Shown: in pieces, positions 1-8,841 of the stretch | Numbering within the stretch: position 1 is the first letter of the stretch | Layout: every line of letters starts with the position of its first letter | From: Dongia_A sp035695765 | GTDB taxonomy: Bacteria; Pseudomonadota; Alphaproteobacteria; Dongiales; Dongiaceae | Length of the DNA stretch: 64,000 bases | Direction of reading: 5' to 3' | Assembly (NCBI GenBank): GCA_035695765.1 | Contig: DASRRI010000042.1 | Span: forward strand, 20,738-84,737 | The notes under the pieces: generated by a model | The model's input: the letters and a program-made list of their open reading frames with translations, nothing else | The model's database searches: none | Told to the model about the DNA's origin: nothing | Position numbers and translations under genes: made by a program

Positions 1-245
1 ACGGCGGTGGTAACCGAGAGGCGTGAGACACCGAACCTGGCACAAAGGTCCACCTTGTCGATCGGCGCTTCCGGCGGCAGTTCGCCGCCGACGATGGCGA
101 GCTTCAGTGCGCCATAGATCTGGTCGACCTTCGATTCGCTCGTGCCGGCGTGTGGCCGACCGGGGCCTTTGCCCAGCGGATTGGCGGGCGACTTGCGCGG
201 ACGCTTGGGGGTGCCTGCCGTCATTCCGCCGATGCGCGTGCTCAT
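1..245 (-). CDS. GntR-family transcriptional regulator, N-terminal part (cut by window edge)
   Basis: Reading the minus strand from an ATG at 245 gives a basic, Pro-rich lead of about 40 residues. It is followed by a winged helix-turn-helix that reads like a GntR/FadR DNA-binding domain: SKVDQIYGALKLAIVGGELP, then CARFGVSRLSV. An AGGTGAG lies just before the ATG. The effector domain lies outside the window, so the subfamily cannot be settled. The gene diverges from a sugar ABC operon starting at 404, with 158 bp between them, so it probably controls that operon. Confidence is good for the family and low for the ligand. Confidence 0.72.
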   Translation of the reverse strand, partial: MSTRIGGMTAGTPKRPRKSPANPLGKGPGRPHAGTSESKVDQIYGALKLAIVGGELPPEAPIDKVDLCARFGVSRLSVTTA

Positions 246-297
246 GCTCACCTGTCTCCGTTCCCGCGCCTTCGTAGCATGCTCGTCCGCTCGCCTC

Positions 298-343
298 CCA
301 ATGCGCATTGGTATTGACGGAGGCAAACTAGGCGAACTAGCAT
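298..343 (+). promoter_or_regulatory. Candidate operator and promoter of the first sugar ABC operon
   Basis: A perfect 14-bp palindrome, CCAATGCGCATTGG, lies at 298-311. It is followed by a -35-like TTGACG (314-319), an 18-bp spacer and a -10-like TAGCAT (338-343). This sits in the spacer between the GntR-type gene and the divergent ABC operon, where an operator is expected. The palindrome is seen directly; its role is inferred. Confidence 0.5.
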
Positions 344-403
344 GCCAGCCTAATCGAAAGAGCGGCCCATCAGCAAGTGAGGCTGCCAGTATCGGAGGAA
401 ACG

Positions 404-1987
404 TTGAGACAGGGCGGCGACGCGCCAACATTGCGCGATCGTAGGACCGGCGCTGCGGTTTTATCCGCGCGCGGGATTTCCAAGGATTTTTCGGGCGTGC
501 ACGTATTGCAGGCGGTCGATCTCGACCTCCGCGCGGGTGAGGTGCACGCCTTGATGGGCGAGAACGGCGCCGGCAAGTCGACGCTGATGAAGATCCTGTC
601 CGGCGTCCACACCGCTTATGAGGGCGAGATCCTGCTTGAAGGATCGCCGGGCCGTTTCGACAGCGTGCGCGAAGCGGAGGGCGCCGGCATCGCCATCATC
701 CACCAGGAACTGAACCTCGTTCGCGAGCTCAGCGTCGCCGACAACATCTTCCTCGGGCGAGAGCCCTTGATCGCCGGTATGATCGTCGATCGTCGTCGCA
801 TGGCGCAGGCGGCAGCCGGATTGTTGCAGCGGCTCGGCATCGCGATCGATCCGGATAGCCGCGTTGCAGGCCTCAGGGTCGGCGAGCAGCAGCTGGTCGA
901 GATCGCGCGCGCCTTGTCGCTTGATGCGCGTGTCCTCATCATGGACGAGCCGACCTCAGCCCTCTCGAGCGCGGAATGCGACATCCTGTTCAAGGTGGTG
1001 CGGCAACTGGCGAAATCCGGCGTCGCAATCGTCTATATCTCGCACCGGATCGACGAAGTGATGGAACTGGCCGACAGCGTCACTGTGCTGCGTGACGGAA
1101 GGCATGTCGTTACCGCGCCGATCGGCGACCTGTCGCGTGAATCCATCATCAAGGCGATGGTCGGGCGCGACATGGCGACCGGTGAGCACGTCGCCGCCGA
1201 TCGGGCCGGTCCCGCAATACTTTCGGTGCAGGATTTGACCCTGGACGCGCCTGGGCGCCACGGCTGGCGCCGAGTGCTGAATGGCGTCGGGTTCGATGTG
1301 CGGCAGGGGGAAATCCTCGGCATCGGCGGGTTGCTCGGGTCAGGGCGGTCGGAAATCCTGGAATCGATCTTCGGTTCGGCGCGCGGGCAGCGCGGGGGGC
1401 GGATTCTGGTGCGCGGCAAAGAAGTGCGAATCGCCTCGCCGGTCGATGCGAGCCGGCACGGCATTGCACTTGTGACGGAAGACAGGAAGGAGCGAGGACT
1501 GCATCTCAACGCCACGATCGGCGAGAACGCAGCCCTGCCGTCGATCCGCGCGCTGGCACGCTTCGGCGTGCGGGACTTCGGCGCAGAGGCCGATCTCGCG
1601 CGCAAGGTGGTGAAGGACCTCAGCGTGCGCTGCACCGGTATCGAGCAGGTCGCGGCAACGCTCTCCGGCGGTAATCAGCAGAAGATCGTGATCGGCAAAT
1701 GGCTGGCGACTCGGCCTTCGATCCTGCTCCTGGACGAGCCGACGCGCGGCATCGATGTCGGTGCGAAGCGCGAGATCTATGACCTGATCTTCGCGCTGGC
1801 AGCACAGGGGCTCGGCATCATCATCGTTAGCTCGGAACTGCCGGAACTGCTCCTGCTGTCCGACCGCGTCCTCGTCATGTGCGAAGGGCGGCAGGCGGGC
1901 ATCCTGTCGCGCGTCGAGGCAAACCAGGAATCGGTGATGCGGCTGGCGACGCCCGAAGGCAGCCGCGCGCGGCGGGTGTTCGCATGA
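404..1987 (+). CDS. Sugar ABC transporter ATP-binding protein (CUT2, RbsA/XylG-like)
   Basis: A 527-residue protein with two fused ABC ATPase domains, the layout of the ribose/xylose/galactofuranose uptake family. The first domain has Walker A GENGAGKST (about residues 52-60) and a LRVGEQQ signature region. The second has the degenerate Walker A typical of RbsA (GGLLGSGRSE) but an intact LSGGNQQK signature and LLLDEPTRGID Walker B. I chose the TTG at 404 because GGAGGAA (394-400) sits 5 nt upstream; a GTG at 377 in frame has no such site. The stop overlaps the next ATG (ATGA), so it is translationally coupled to the permease. The sugar is not known. Confidence 0.9.
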   Translation: MRQGGDAPTLRDRRTGAAVLSARGISKDFSGVHVLQAVDLDLRAGEVHALMGENGAGKSTLMKILSGVHTAYEGEILLEGSPGRFDSVREAEGAGIAIIHQELNLVRELSVADNIFLGREPLIAGMIVDRRRMAQAAAGLLQRLGIAIDPDSRVAGLRVGEQQLVEIARALSLDARVLIMDEPTSALSSAECDILFKVVRQLAKSGVAIVYISHRIDEVMELADSVTVLRDGRHVVTAPIGDLSRESIIKAMVGRDMATGEHVAADRAGPAILSVQDLTLDAPGRHGWRRVLNGVGFDVRQGEILGIGGLLGSGRSEILESIFGSARGQRGGRILVRGKEVRIASPVDASRHGIALVTEDRKERGLHLNATIGENAALPSIRALARFGVRDFGAEADLARKVVKDLSVRCTGIEQVAATLSGGNQQKIVIGKWLATRPSILLLDEPTRGIDVGAKREIYDLIFALAAQGLGIIIVSSELPELLLLSDRVLVMCEGRQAGILSRVEANQESVMRLATPEGSRARRVFA

Positions 1988-3330
1988 GTGCGCTCCGCTT
2001 GCTCTCCCGCACCAAGCTCTATTGGGGCCTGGTGCTGATTTTCTTGATCGGGGCGCTGTCCTCGCCGGTCACCTCCTCGGGCGGGAACATCTTTCTGTCG
2101 TACGGCAACCTGACCGACGTGCTGCGGCAGGTGTCGATCACCGGCCTGGTCGCAACCGGCATGACCATCGTCATTCTGATTGGCGGCATCGACCTTTCGG
2201 TTGGGTCCATGATGGCGTTCTCGACCGTGATCTGCGCCATGCTGCTGACGCAGCAGGGCTGGACGGCGGCCACCATCATGGGTGCGCCGGCAACTGCTAT
2301 CGTCGCCTTCGTCGCAATCGCCACGCTGCTCCACTTCATCTTCCGCGGGATGGCGCAGGGGAAGACGACGGAGATTGGGCATCGTGCCGCCGTCGCGCTC
2401 GATCCGCTGCGGGGGAAATGGATTCCGGTTGCCGGCGGTCTCCTCGCTGCGATCTTCGCCGTCTGGTTTGTAACGGCGCAAGTGCCAACCAAGTTCGGCG
2501 TGATCGGCGTGCTGCTGGTGACGCCTTGCGTCGCGCTGCTGCTGGGCTCGCTCAATGGCGCAATCATCGTCGGCGGCCGGCTGCAGCCCTTCATCGTGAC
2601 CCTGGCGATGATGGTGGGCGCGCTTGGCGCCGCGCGCCTGACGGCAGGGCAGGATAGTGCGGTGCTGCCGGTCTACACCGGCTCCAACGCTACTGCTGAT
2701 TTCGAGTTCCTGCGATCGATGGCGTGGGGGATCGTCCCGGTACCTGGCCTTTTCTTTCTCGCCGCCATTATCATTTTCGGTGCGCTCCTGCGTTTCACGG
2801 CGTTCGGCCGCTACGTCTATGCGATCGGCGGCAATGAAGAGGCCGCGCTGCTGGCCGGCATCCGCGTGGCGCGGGTTAAGCTCTCCGCCTATCTCTTCTC
2901 CGGCATGCTGGCGGGGATCGCGGGCGTGCTGTTCGTCGCACAATATCGCCAGGGCAAGCCGGATGCCGGCACAGGCCTCGAACTGGATGCGATCGCCGCC
3001 GTGGTGATCGGCGGGACCAGCCTGATGGGCGGGCGCGGCGGGCTCGCCGGGACCCTGGTCGGGGTGCTGATCTTCGGGCTGCTGTCGGACATCCTGCAGC
3101 TCCACAACATCAATTCCAATCTGCAGCTCCTGCTCAAGGGGCTGATCATCGTCTGCACCGTCCTGGTGCAGGAACGCAATCTCGCCCACCTCGTCGCACG
3201 CTGGCGGAGGCGCCCGCCGCAGTCTCACGCGACGCAGGATCCGAAAGGGGCCAGATCGGCCAGCGACACGCGGCCGCAAACAGTCAGCGCATTTCAAAAG
3301 CAACGGGAGGATGTCCATGAAGCGTCGTGA
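1984..3330 (+). CDS. Sugar ABC transporter permease (CUT2), enlarged form
   Basis: A 448-residue inner-membrane permease of the RbsC/XylH/YtfT family, with the conserved GGIDLSVG (residues 67-74) and the later ...VVIGGTSLMGGRGG loop. Family members are usually about 320-400 residues. Here roughly 70 extra residues separate GGIDLSVG from the LGSLNGAIIV helix. They include a polar stretch around residues 120-146 flanked by added hydrophobic segments. The C-terminal tail of about 45 residues is also hydrophilic and long. The gene starts inside the ATPase stop (ATGA) and ends 14 bp inside the binding-protein gene, so the three form one operon. Confidence 0.88.
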   Translation: MSALRLLSRTKLYWGLVLIFLIGALSSPVTSSGGNIFLSYGNLTDVLRQVSITGLVATGMTIVILIGGIDLSVGSMMAFSTVICAMLLTQQGWTAATIMGAPATAIVAFVAIATLLHFIFRGMAQGKTTEIGHRAAVALDPLRGKWIPVAGGLLAAIFAVWFVTAQVPTKFGVIGVLLVTPCVALLLGSLNGAIIVGGRLQPFIVTLAMMVGALGAARLTAGQDSAVLPVYTGSNATADFEFLRSMAWGIVPVPGLFFLAAIIIFGALLRFTAFGRYVYAIGGNEEAALLAGIRVARVKLSAYLFSGMLAGIAGVLFVAQYRQGKPDAGTGLELDAIAAVVIGGTSLMGGRGGLAGTLVGVLIFGLLSDILQLHNINSNLQLLLKGLIIVCTVLVQERNLAHLVARWRRRPPQSHATQDPKGARSASDTRPQTVSAFQKQREDVHEAS

Positions 3331-4285
3331 ATTTCTGAAATTTTCAGGGCTGGTCGCGGGCGCGGCCACCCTTTATGTGCCGGTCGGATTCCGCCCGGCA
3401 CGCGCCGCCGCCAAATGGCGGGTCGGATTCAGCCAGGTGACCACGATCGAACCCTGGCGCGTGCAATTCAACAAGGACATCAAGGCCGAGGCCGCGAAGC
3501 ATCCGGAGGTCGAGCTCATCATCACCGATGGCGAGGACAAGACCGAGAAGCAGGTCGCGGATGTCGAGAACCTGATCCGCCAGGAAGTGAACGTGCTGCT
3601 GATCTCCCCCAAGGAATCGGCAGGCCTGACCGGCGTGGTGGACAAGGCGGTCGACGTCAACATTCCGGTCATCGTGCTGGACCGCAACGTCGAGACCGAG
3701 CGCTACGCCCAATTCATCGGCGGCGACAACGCAAAGATCGGCCGCGCCGCCGGCGAGTTTGCGGTGAAGCTCCTGGGCGGCCCCGGCAAGGCGGCTGGCA
3801 ATCTCGTGGAAATCTGGGGTGGGACCGGCACGCAACCGGCGCATGACCGGCATGACGGTTTCCACGAATTCACCGACAAGGAAGCGGGCATCAAGAACCT
3901 GCTCGATCAGCAATCGGCGGATTGGAAGCAGGACAAGGCTTATGACGTGATGACGACGGCCCTGCGCAACAACGAGAAGATCGACCTGGTCTATGGTCAC
4001 AACGATCCGATGGCCTATGGCGCCTATCTGGCCGCGAAGGATGCCGGCCGAGAGAAGGAAATGAAGTTCCTCGGCATCGACGCGCTGCCGGACGAAGGCG
4101 TCACCTGGGTCCATAATGGCGAGCTGACCGCCACATTCCTTTACGCGACGCCGGGCGCGGAGGGGCTGCGCCAAGCCGTCAAGCTCCTGAACGGCGAGAA
4201 GCTCGAAAAGAAGATCATTCTCGACACCATGACGGTCACCAAGGAGAACGCCGACGAGATCATGAGGGCCAACGGCTTGCTCTAG
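3317..4285 (+). CDS. Sugar ABC transporter periplasmic substrate-binding protein (CUT2)
   Basis: A 322-residue type I periplasmic binding protein, similar in pattern to galactofuranose/ribose binders: GFSQV near the N-terminus, DVENLIRQEVNVLLISP, and VIVLDRNV. The N-terminus is a twin-arginine signal (KRREFLKFSG) with probable cleavage after PARA, so it may be exported folded. I chose the ATG at 3317 because GGGAGG (3305-3310) lies 6 nt upstream; the ATG at 3311 would touch the ribosome site. It is the last gene of the 404-4285 operon and is followed by a strong terminator. The ligand is unknown. Confidence 0.88.
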   Translation: MKRREFLKFSGLVAGAATLYVPVGFRPARAAAKWRVGFSQVTTIEPWRVQFNKDIKAEAAKHPEVELIITDGEDKTEKQVADVENLIRQEVNVLLISPKESAGLTGVVDKAVDVNIPVIVLDRNVETERYAQFIGGDNAKIGRAAGEFAVKLLGGPGKAAGNLVEIWGGTGTQPAHDRHDGFHEFTDKEAGIKNLLDQQSADWKQDKAYDVMTTALRNNEKIDLVYGHNDPMAYGAYLAAKDAGREKEMKFLGIDALPDEGVTWVHNGELTATFLYATPGAEGLRQAVKLLNGEKLEKKIILDTMTVTKENADEIMRANGLL

Positions 4286-4344
4286 GCCGTCACTGCGTTG
4301 CCGATTCAGCCGGTGACGCAATATCGCCAATGCCTGTCGTAACT

Positions 4345-4382
4345 CGGCCGCGAAGCGCTCTGCTTCGCGGCCGCTGTCTTTT
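4345..4382 (+). terminator. Rho-independent terminator of the first sugar ABC operon
   Basis: A perfect 12-bp stem (4345-4356 with 4362-4373) with a 5-nt loop is followed by CTGTCTTTT. It lies 60 bp after the binding-protein stop. Confidence 0.85.
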
Positions 4383-4675
4383 CGCCGCGCCGCACTCGGC
4401 TTCACGCTTCCGTGAAGTTCGGCCATCAATCCGACATCGCGCCGTCACCAGACTGAAATCGTTTCCATGCTCTAAGCGGCGGCCCGCAAATTGGGGCGGT
4501 CGGGAGTCTTTAGGGGGCATCGGCTTGACAAAGGCGGAGGGCGTCGTGAGAGTCCCGCTCGTCAAGTTACCAATTTATGACAACTCGACGAGAAAGTGCA
4601 TTTCATTGGCCGATGGCGGCATCTTGGCGGTGCGAATCGCGCAGGTGGTCCGTTGGGCGCAGAGGGGAGAGACAC
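4383..4675 (+). other. Intergenic region between two ABC operons
   Basis: Together with the terminator this forms a 390-bp stretch without a convincing gene. It contains a small inverted repeat, CTTCACG-N4-CGTGAAG (4400-4417). It also holds a perfect -35 hexamer TTGACA (4525-4530) that may drive the following operon, although no good -10 follows at the right spacing. Nothing coding was seen. Confidence 0.4.
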
Positions 4676-5881
4676 GTGAGATACGATTGGAAAGTCGGTA
4701 TGACGGCGGCGTCCGTGATCGCCATGCTGGCGGTCGCCGGATGCGGTGAAGAAAAGAAGAAAGAGGAACAGGCTGCGGCACCGGCCGCGACCGAGCAGCC
4801 GGCCCAGCCGGCGAGCGGCGAGCAGACCGCGGCCGTCGAAACGCCGGCCGCCGATCCGATGGCGGCTCTGGTCGATGCAGCCAAGAAAGAGGGCGCGCTG
4901 ACCGTCATCGCACTCCCGCACGATTGGTGCGGCTATGGCGCGGTGATCGACGGCTTCAAGGCCAAATATGGCCTGACGATCAACGAACTCAATCCCGATG
5001 CCGGCTCCGGCGACGAGGTCGAGGCGATCAAGGCGAACAAGGACAACAAGGGACCGCAAGCGCCCGATGTGATCGACGTCGGCCTGTCCTTCGGGCCTTC
5101 CTCGAAGACCGACAGCCTGATCCAGCCGTACAAGGTCGCGACCTGGGATTCGATCCCGGCCAGCGCCAAGGACGCTGATGGCTACTGGTACGGCGACTAT
5201 TACGGCGTCCTGTCGTTCGAAGTGAACGCCGATATCGTCAAGAACCTGCCGCAGGACTGGGCGGACTTGGCAAAGGAGGACTACAAGAACGCGGTCGCCC
5301 TGGCTGGCGATCCGCGCACCGCGAATCAGGCGATCCAGGGCGTCTATGCCGCGGGCCTCTCGGCCTCCGGCGGTGACGCATCGAAAGCGGGCGAGGCGGG
5401 CCTCAAGTTCTTCGCCGATCTCAACAAGGCGGGCAACTTCGTGCCGGTGATCGGCAAGGCGGCGCCGCTGGCGCAGGGCTCGACGCCGATCATCATCCGC
5501 TGGGACTACAACGCCCTGGCGGACCGCGACACGCTGAACGGCAATCCCAAGGTCGAGGTGATCGTCCCCAAGACCGGCGTGGTGGCGGGCGTCTATGTGC
5601 AGGCCATCAGCGCCTATGCTCCGCATCCGAATGCCGCAAAGCTGTGGATGGAATATCTCTATTCCGATGAAGGCCAGCTGCTGTGGCTGAAGGGCTATTG
5701 CCACCCGATCCGGTTCGACGATCTGGCGAAGAACGGCAAGATCCCGCAGGACCTGCTGGCCAAGCTGCCGCCGGCGGATTCCTATGCCAAGGCCGTGTTC
5801 CCTACGCTTGAGGAACAAGCGGCGGGCAAGGAAGCGATCACCAAGCAGTGGGATTCGGTGGTCGGCGCCAACGTGCAGTAG
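4676..5881 (+). CDS. ABC transporter substrate-binding lipoprotein (polyamine/phosphonate/iron-type family)
   Basis: A 401-residue extracellular solute-binding protein. It starts at GTG 4676 behind AGGGGAGA (4663-4670). The N-terminal helix ends in a lipobox (VAGC, residues about 20-23), so the mature protein should be lipid-anchored. A Glu/Lys/Ala/Pro-rich linker of about 45 residues then precedes the binding domain, which begins near ALVDAAKKEGALTVIALP. A lipid-anchored binder with a flexible tether is unusual for this family in Gram-negatives. It heads a four-gene operon with two permeases and an ATPase of the PotABCD layout. The ligand is unknown; polyamine, 2-aminoethylphosphonate and ferric iron are all possible. 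Confidence 0.85.
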   Translation: MRYDWKVGMTAASVIAMLAVAGCGEEKKKEEQAAAPAATEQPAQPASGEQTAAVETPAADPMAALVDAAKKEGALTVIALPHDWCGYGAVIDGFKAKYGLTINELNPDAGSGDEVEAIKANKDNKGPQAPDVIDVGLSFGPSSKTDSLIQPYKVATWDSIPASAKDADGYWYGDYYGVLSFEVNADIVKNLPQDWADLAKEDYKNAVALAGDPRTANQAIQGVYAAGLSASGGDASKAGEAGLKFFADLNKAGNFVPVIGKAAPLAQGSTPIIIRWDYNALADRDTLNGNPKVEVIVPKTGVVAGVYVQAISAYAPHPNAAKLWMEYLYSDEGQLLWLKGYCHPIRFDDLAKNGKIPQDLLAKLPPADSYAKAVFPTLEEQAAGKEAITKQWDSVVGANVQ

Positions 5882-5924
5882 CGTAGACCAACCCGGTCCA
5901 ACAGGCTTTTTGCCTTGCAACGCT

Positions 5925-5960
5925 CCCCCGCCCCCGCTGATGATCCGGCGTGGGCGGGGG
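5925..5960 (+). other. Intercistronic stem-loop after the binding-protein gene
   Basis: A very GC-rich inverted repeat has 13-nt arms (5925-5937 and 5948-5960) with one mismatch and a 10-nt loop. There is no T-tract, so it more likely shields the upstream mRNA or causes partial read-through than full termination. That would fit the higher expression usually needed for the binding protein than for its permeases. Confidence 0.65.
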
Positions 5961-6009
5961 ACAGTTGCATCTGCCGGGCAGATCGCCGCCAGGTTCATTA
6001 GAAGACCAG

Positions 6010-6915
6010 ATGGCACAACAGGGGCACGTCGCATCGCAGGCGCCGAGAGCGCAATCGGTCCAGCTTGGGCAGAAGGCCTGGGCGTGGATCGGCGTGACGC
6101 CGTTCTTTATCTTCGCGCTGATGTTCCTGATCATTCCGACTCTCTACCTGGTGGTCGGGGCGTTCCAGGACGTGGAGGGCCATTTCACGCTCGCCAACAT
6201 CGCGCAGCTCTTCACGCAGGCGTCGATCCGCAGCGCCTATTGGATCAGCATCAAGGTGAGCGTCGCCTCCGCACTCGTCGGCGCGCTGCTCGGGTTTGCG
6301 CTGGCCTATGCGGCGGTGATCGGCGGATTGCCGCAATGGATCCGTCCGACTTTGATGACGTTTTCCGGCGTCGCGTCGAACTTCGCGGGCCTGCCGCTCG
6401 CCTTCGCGTTCCTGGCGACCCTGGGGCGGACCGGTATCCTGACCACTGTTCTCATCACCTATTTCGATTTCAACATCTATTCGACTGGCTTCAATCTGCT
6501 GAGCTTCTGGGGGCTGACGCTCACCTATCTCTATTTCCAGATCCCGCTCATGGTCCTCATCATCACGCCGGCGCTGGATGGCTTGAAGCGCGAATGGCGC
6601 GAGGCTTCTGCGATCCTCGGGGCGAGCTACTGGGAATATTGGCGCTACGTCGCGCTGCCCATCCTGTGGCCGGCAATCCTCGGCACCACGCTGCTGCTGT
6701 TCGCCAATTCCTTCGGCGCCATCGCGACCGCCTATGCCTTAACTGGATCGTCACTCAACATCGTCACCATCCTGCTCTATGCGCAGATCCGCGGCGACGT
6801 GCTGCATGACCAGAACCTGGGCTATGCGCTGGCGCTCGGCATGATCCTCATCACCGGGATCTCCAACGGCGCCTATATCTGGCTGCGCGCCCGCAGCGAC
6901 CGGTGGCAGCGATGA
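6010..6915 (+). CDS. ABC transporter permease (PotB-like)
   Basis: A 301-residue membrane protein with about six transmembrane segments and the cytoplasmic coupling motif EASAILGASYWEYWRYVALP, which matches the EAA loop of the binding-protein-dependent transporter family. The ATG at 6010 follows a GC-rich stem-loop; its ribosome site is weak. Its stop overlaps the start of the next permease (ATGA), so the pair is coupled and forms the transmembrane channel with it. Substrate choice rests with the lipoprotein encoded upstream. Confidence 0.88.
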   Translation: MAQQGHVASQAPRAQSVQLGQKAWAWIGVTPFFIFALMFLIIPTLYLVVGAFQDVEGHFTLANIAQLFTQASIRSAYWISIKVSVASALVGALLGFALAYAAVIGGLPQWIRPTLMTFSGVASNFAGLPLAFAFLATLGRTGILTTVLITYFDFNIYSTGFNLLSFWGLTLTYLYFQIPLMVLIITPALDGLKREWREASAILGASYWEYWRYVALPILWPAILGTTLLLFANSFGAIATAYALTGSSLNIVTILLYAQIRGDVLHDQNLGYALALGMILITGISNGAYIWLRARSDRWQR

Positions 6916-7697
6916 ACCAGCAGAAGATCGGATCCTGGATCGCCATCATCGTTGGCATGCTCTATTTCATCGTGCCGCTGATCGGCACGTTCGAATTCTC
7001 GCTGCGCATGCGGCGCGGCGAATACAGCTTCGATGCCTATCGCGTGGTGTTCGGCGATCCGAATTTCCAGGCGACCTTCGGCTATTCGACCCTGATGGCG
7101 GTCCTCACCATCCTGGTGGGCGTGCTCATCGTGGTGCCGACCTCGTACTGGATCCAGCTGCGCCTGCCAAAGCTGCGGCCGCTGGTGGAATTCATCACGC
7201 TGATGCCGCTGGTGATCCCCGCCATTGTCATCGTGTTCGGGTATCTGCGGCTCTATAACAGCTCATCGATCCTGCCCCTCACCGCAACCGCGCGCTCGAC
7301 CGACCTCCTGTTGGTCTTCAGCTATGTGACGCTGGCGCTGCCGTACCTCTATCGCGCGGTCGATACCGGCATGCGGGCGATCGACGTGCGGGTGCTGACC
7401 GAGGCGGCGGAGAACCTGGGGGCGAGCTGGCCGACCATCCTGTTCAAGGTGATCCTGCCCAACGTGCGGGTGGCGATCCTGAGCGGTGCCTTCCTGACCT
7501 TCGCCACCGTGATCGGCGAGTTCACGATGGCCAGCCTGCTGAACCGGCCGGCCTTCGGGCCTTATCTGCAGCTGATGGGCGCCAACCGCGCCTATGAGCC
7601 GTCGGCGCTGGCGGTCATCGCGTTCCTGGTGACCTGGGCCTGCATGGGGCTCATCAACGTGGTCGGACGTGGGAAACAGATCAAGGCGGCGCCGTGA
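6912..7697 (+). CDS. ABC transporter permease (PotC-like)
   Basis: A 261-residue second permease with about six transmembrane helices and an EAA loop reading TEAAENLGASWPTILFKVILP. I use the ATG at 6912, which overlaps the preceding stop by 4 bp; a GTG at 6903 is also in frame. It should pair with the preceding permease as a heterodimer energised by the ATPase that starts 25 bp downstream. Confidence 0.88.
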   Translation: MNQQKIGSWIAIIVGMLYFIVPLIGTFEFSLRMRRGEYSFDAYRVVFGDPNFQATFGYSTLMAVLTILVGVLIVVPTSYWIQLRLPKLRPLVEFITLMPLVIPAIVIVFGYLRLYNSSSILPLTATARSTDLLLVFSYVTLALPYLYRAVDTGMRAIDVRVLTEAAENLGASWPTILFKVILPNVRVAILSGAFLTFATVIGEFTMASLLNRPAFGPYLQLMGANRAYEPSALAVIAFLVTWACMGLINVVGRGKQIKAAP

Positions 7698-7722
7698 GCG
7701 GTTGTCGAGAGGGGAATTGAGA

Positions 7723-8838
7723 ATGGCGTTCCTGGATATCACGGACGTGCGCAAGAATTACGGTCCGCAGACCGTCGTGCACAAGTTCGACCTGGATGTA
7801 GAGCGCGGCGAGTTCATCTCCTTCCTCGGACCCTCCGGCTGCGGCAAGACCACGACCCTGCGCATGGTGGCGGGCTTCGAAGTGCCGACCGCCGGCGCGA
7901 TCCGGATCGACGGCAAGGACATCACGCGCCTCCGGCCGAACCAGCGCAACGTGGGCATGGTGTTCCAGTCTTATGCCCTCTTCCCCAACATGACGGTGGC
8001 GGACAACGTCGCCTTCGGCCTCAAGATCGCAAGGAAGCCGGCGACTGAGATCGCGGGACGGGTCGCGGAGATGCTGAAGATCATCAAGCTGCCGCATCTC
8101 GGCGAGCGCTTTCCCTATCAGCTCTCAGGTGGTCAGCAGCAGCGCGTGGCGCTGGCCCGCGCGCTCGCCATCAGCCCCAAGGTGCTGCTGCTGGACGAGC
8201 CGCTGTCCGCGCTCGATGCCAAGATCCGCGTCTCGCTGCGCGAAGAGATCCGGTCCCTGCAGCGCAGCCTCGGCATCACCACGATCTATGTGACGCACGA
8301 CCAGGAAGAAGCGCTCTCCATGTCCGACCGCATCGTCGTGATGAACGAAGGGCGAGTGGAGCAGATCGGCACGCCGTTCGAGATCTACAACAATCCCAGG
8401 ACGCGCTTCGTCGCTTCGTTCGTGGGCACGCTCAACCTCCTCAAGGGCAAGGTGGTGGATCCGGTCGCCGGCAAGATCGTGATCGATGGCCAGGAGGTCT
8501 TCTCCTCCAAGCGCATTGGCCATCTGCAGGCTGGCGAAGCGTGTGCCGCGGCGCTGCGCCCCGAAGCCGCGACCTTGCATCAGACCGAGCTGCAGGAGGC
8601 TGCGAAGATCGCCAGTTCCTTCGCCAGGGAAAGCGGCCCACGCAACCGCATGGTCGGCACCATCGAGGAAGTGAGCTTCCTCGGCTCGGTTGTGCGCATC
8701 CGCGTGCGGTTCCAAGAGAACGCAATCTCCCTCGACACCTTCAACAACCCCAACGCCACCCCGCCGGCGCGCGGCGCGCAGGTGACCGTCACGTTTGGGC
8801 GCGAGGACCTGCTGGTGCTGGAAGGGGCGGAGGGGTAG
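7723..8838 (+). CDS. ABC transporter ATP-binding protein (PotA-like)
   Basis: A 371-residue ATPase. Walker A is GPSGCGKTT, the signature is LSGGQQQRVALARAL, Walker B is VLLLDEPLSALDA, and the switch His lies in VTHDQEEA. A TOBE-type regulatory domain follows from about residue 240, as in PotA/FbpC-type importers. GAGAGGGGAA (7706-7715) precedes the ATG at 7723. It is the last gene of the operon begun at 4676. It ends 3 bp from the stop of a convergent permease gene, leaving no room for a separate terminator. Confidence 0.92.
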   Translation: MAFLDITDVRKNYGPQTVVHKFDLDVERGEFISFLGPSGCGKTTTLRMVAGFEVPTAGAIRIDGKDITRLRPNQRNVGMVFQSYALFPNMTVADNVAFGLKIARKPATEIAGRVAEMLKIIKLPHLGERFPYQLSGGQQQRVALARALAISPKVLLLDEPLSALDAKIRVSLREEIRSLQRSLGITTIYVTHDQEEALSMSDRIVVMNEGRVEQIGTPFEIYNNPRTRFVASFVGTLNLLKGKVVDPVAGKIVIDGQEVFSSKRIGHLQAGEACAAALRPEAATLHQTELQEAAKIASSFARESGPRNRMVGTIEEVSFLGSVVRIRVRFQENAISLDTFNNPNATPPARGAQVTVTFGREDLLVLEGAEG

Positions 8839-8841
8839 GGG

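Noticed and set aside
1777..3369. A 530-codon open frame on the minus strand opposite the first permease gene
   Set aside because: It is rich in Arg, Gln, His and Asp with no domain. The plus strand encodes a clear permease over the same bases, so this is a high-GC shadow frame.
7669..7722. Earlier start for the PotA-like ATPase at 7669
   Set aside because: It would overlap the upstream permease and add a basic, non-family lead. The ATG at 7723 has a good ribosome site.
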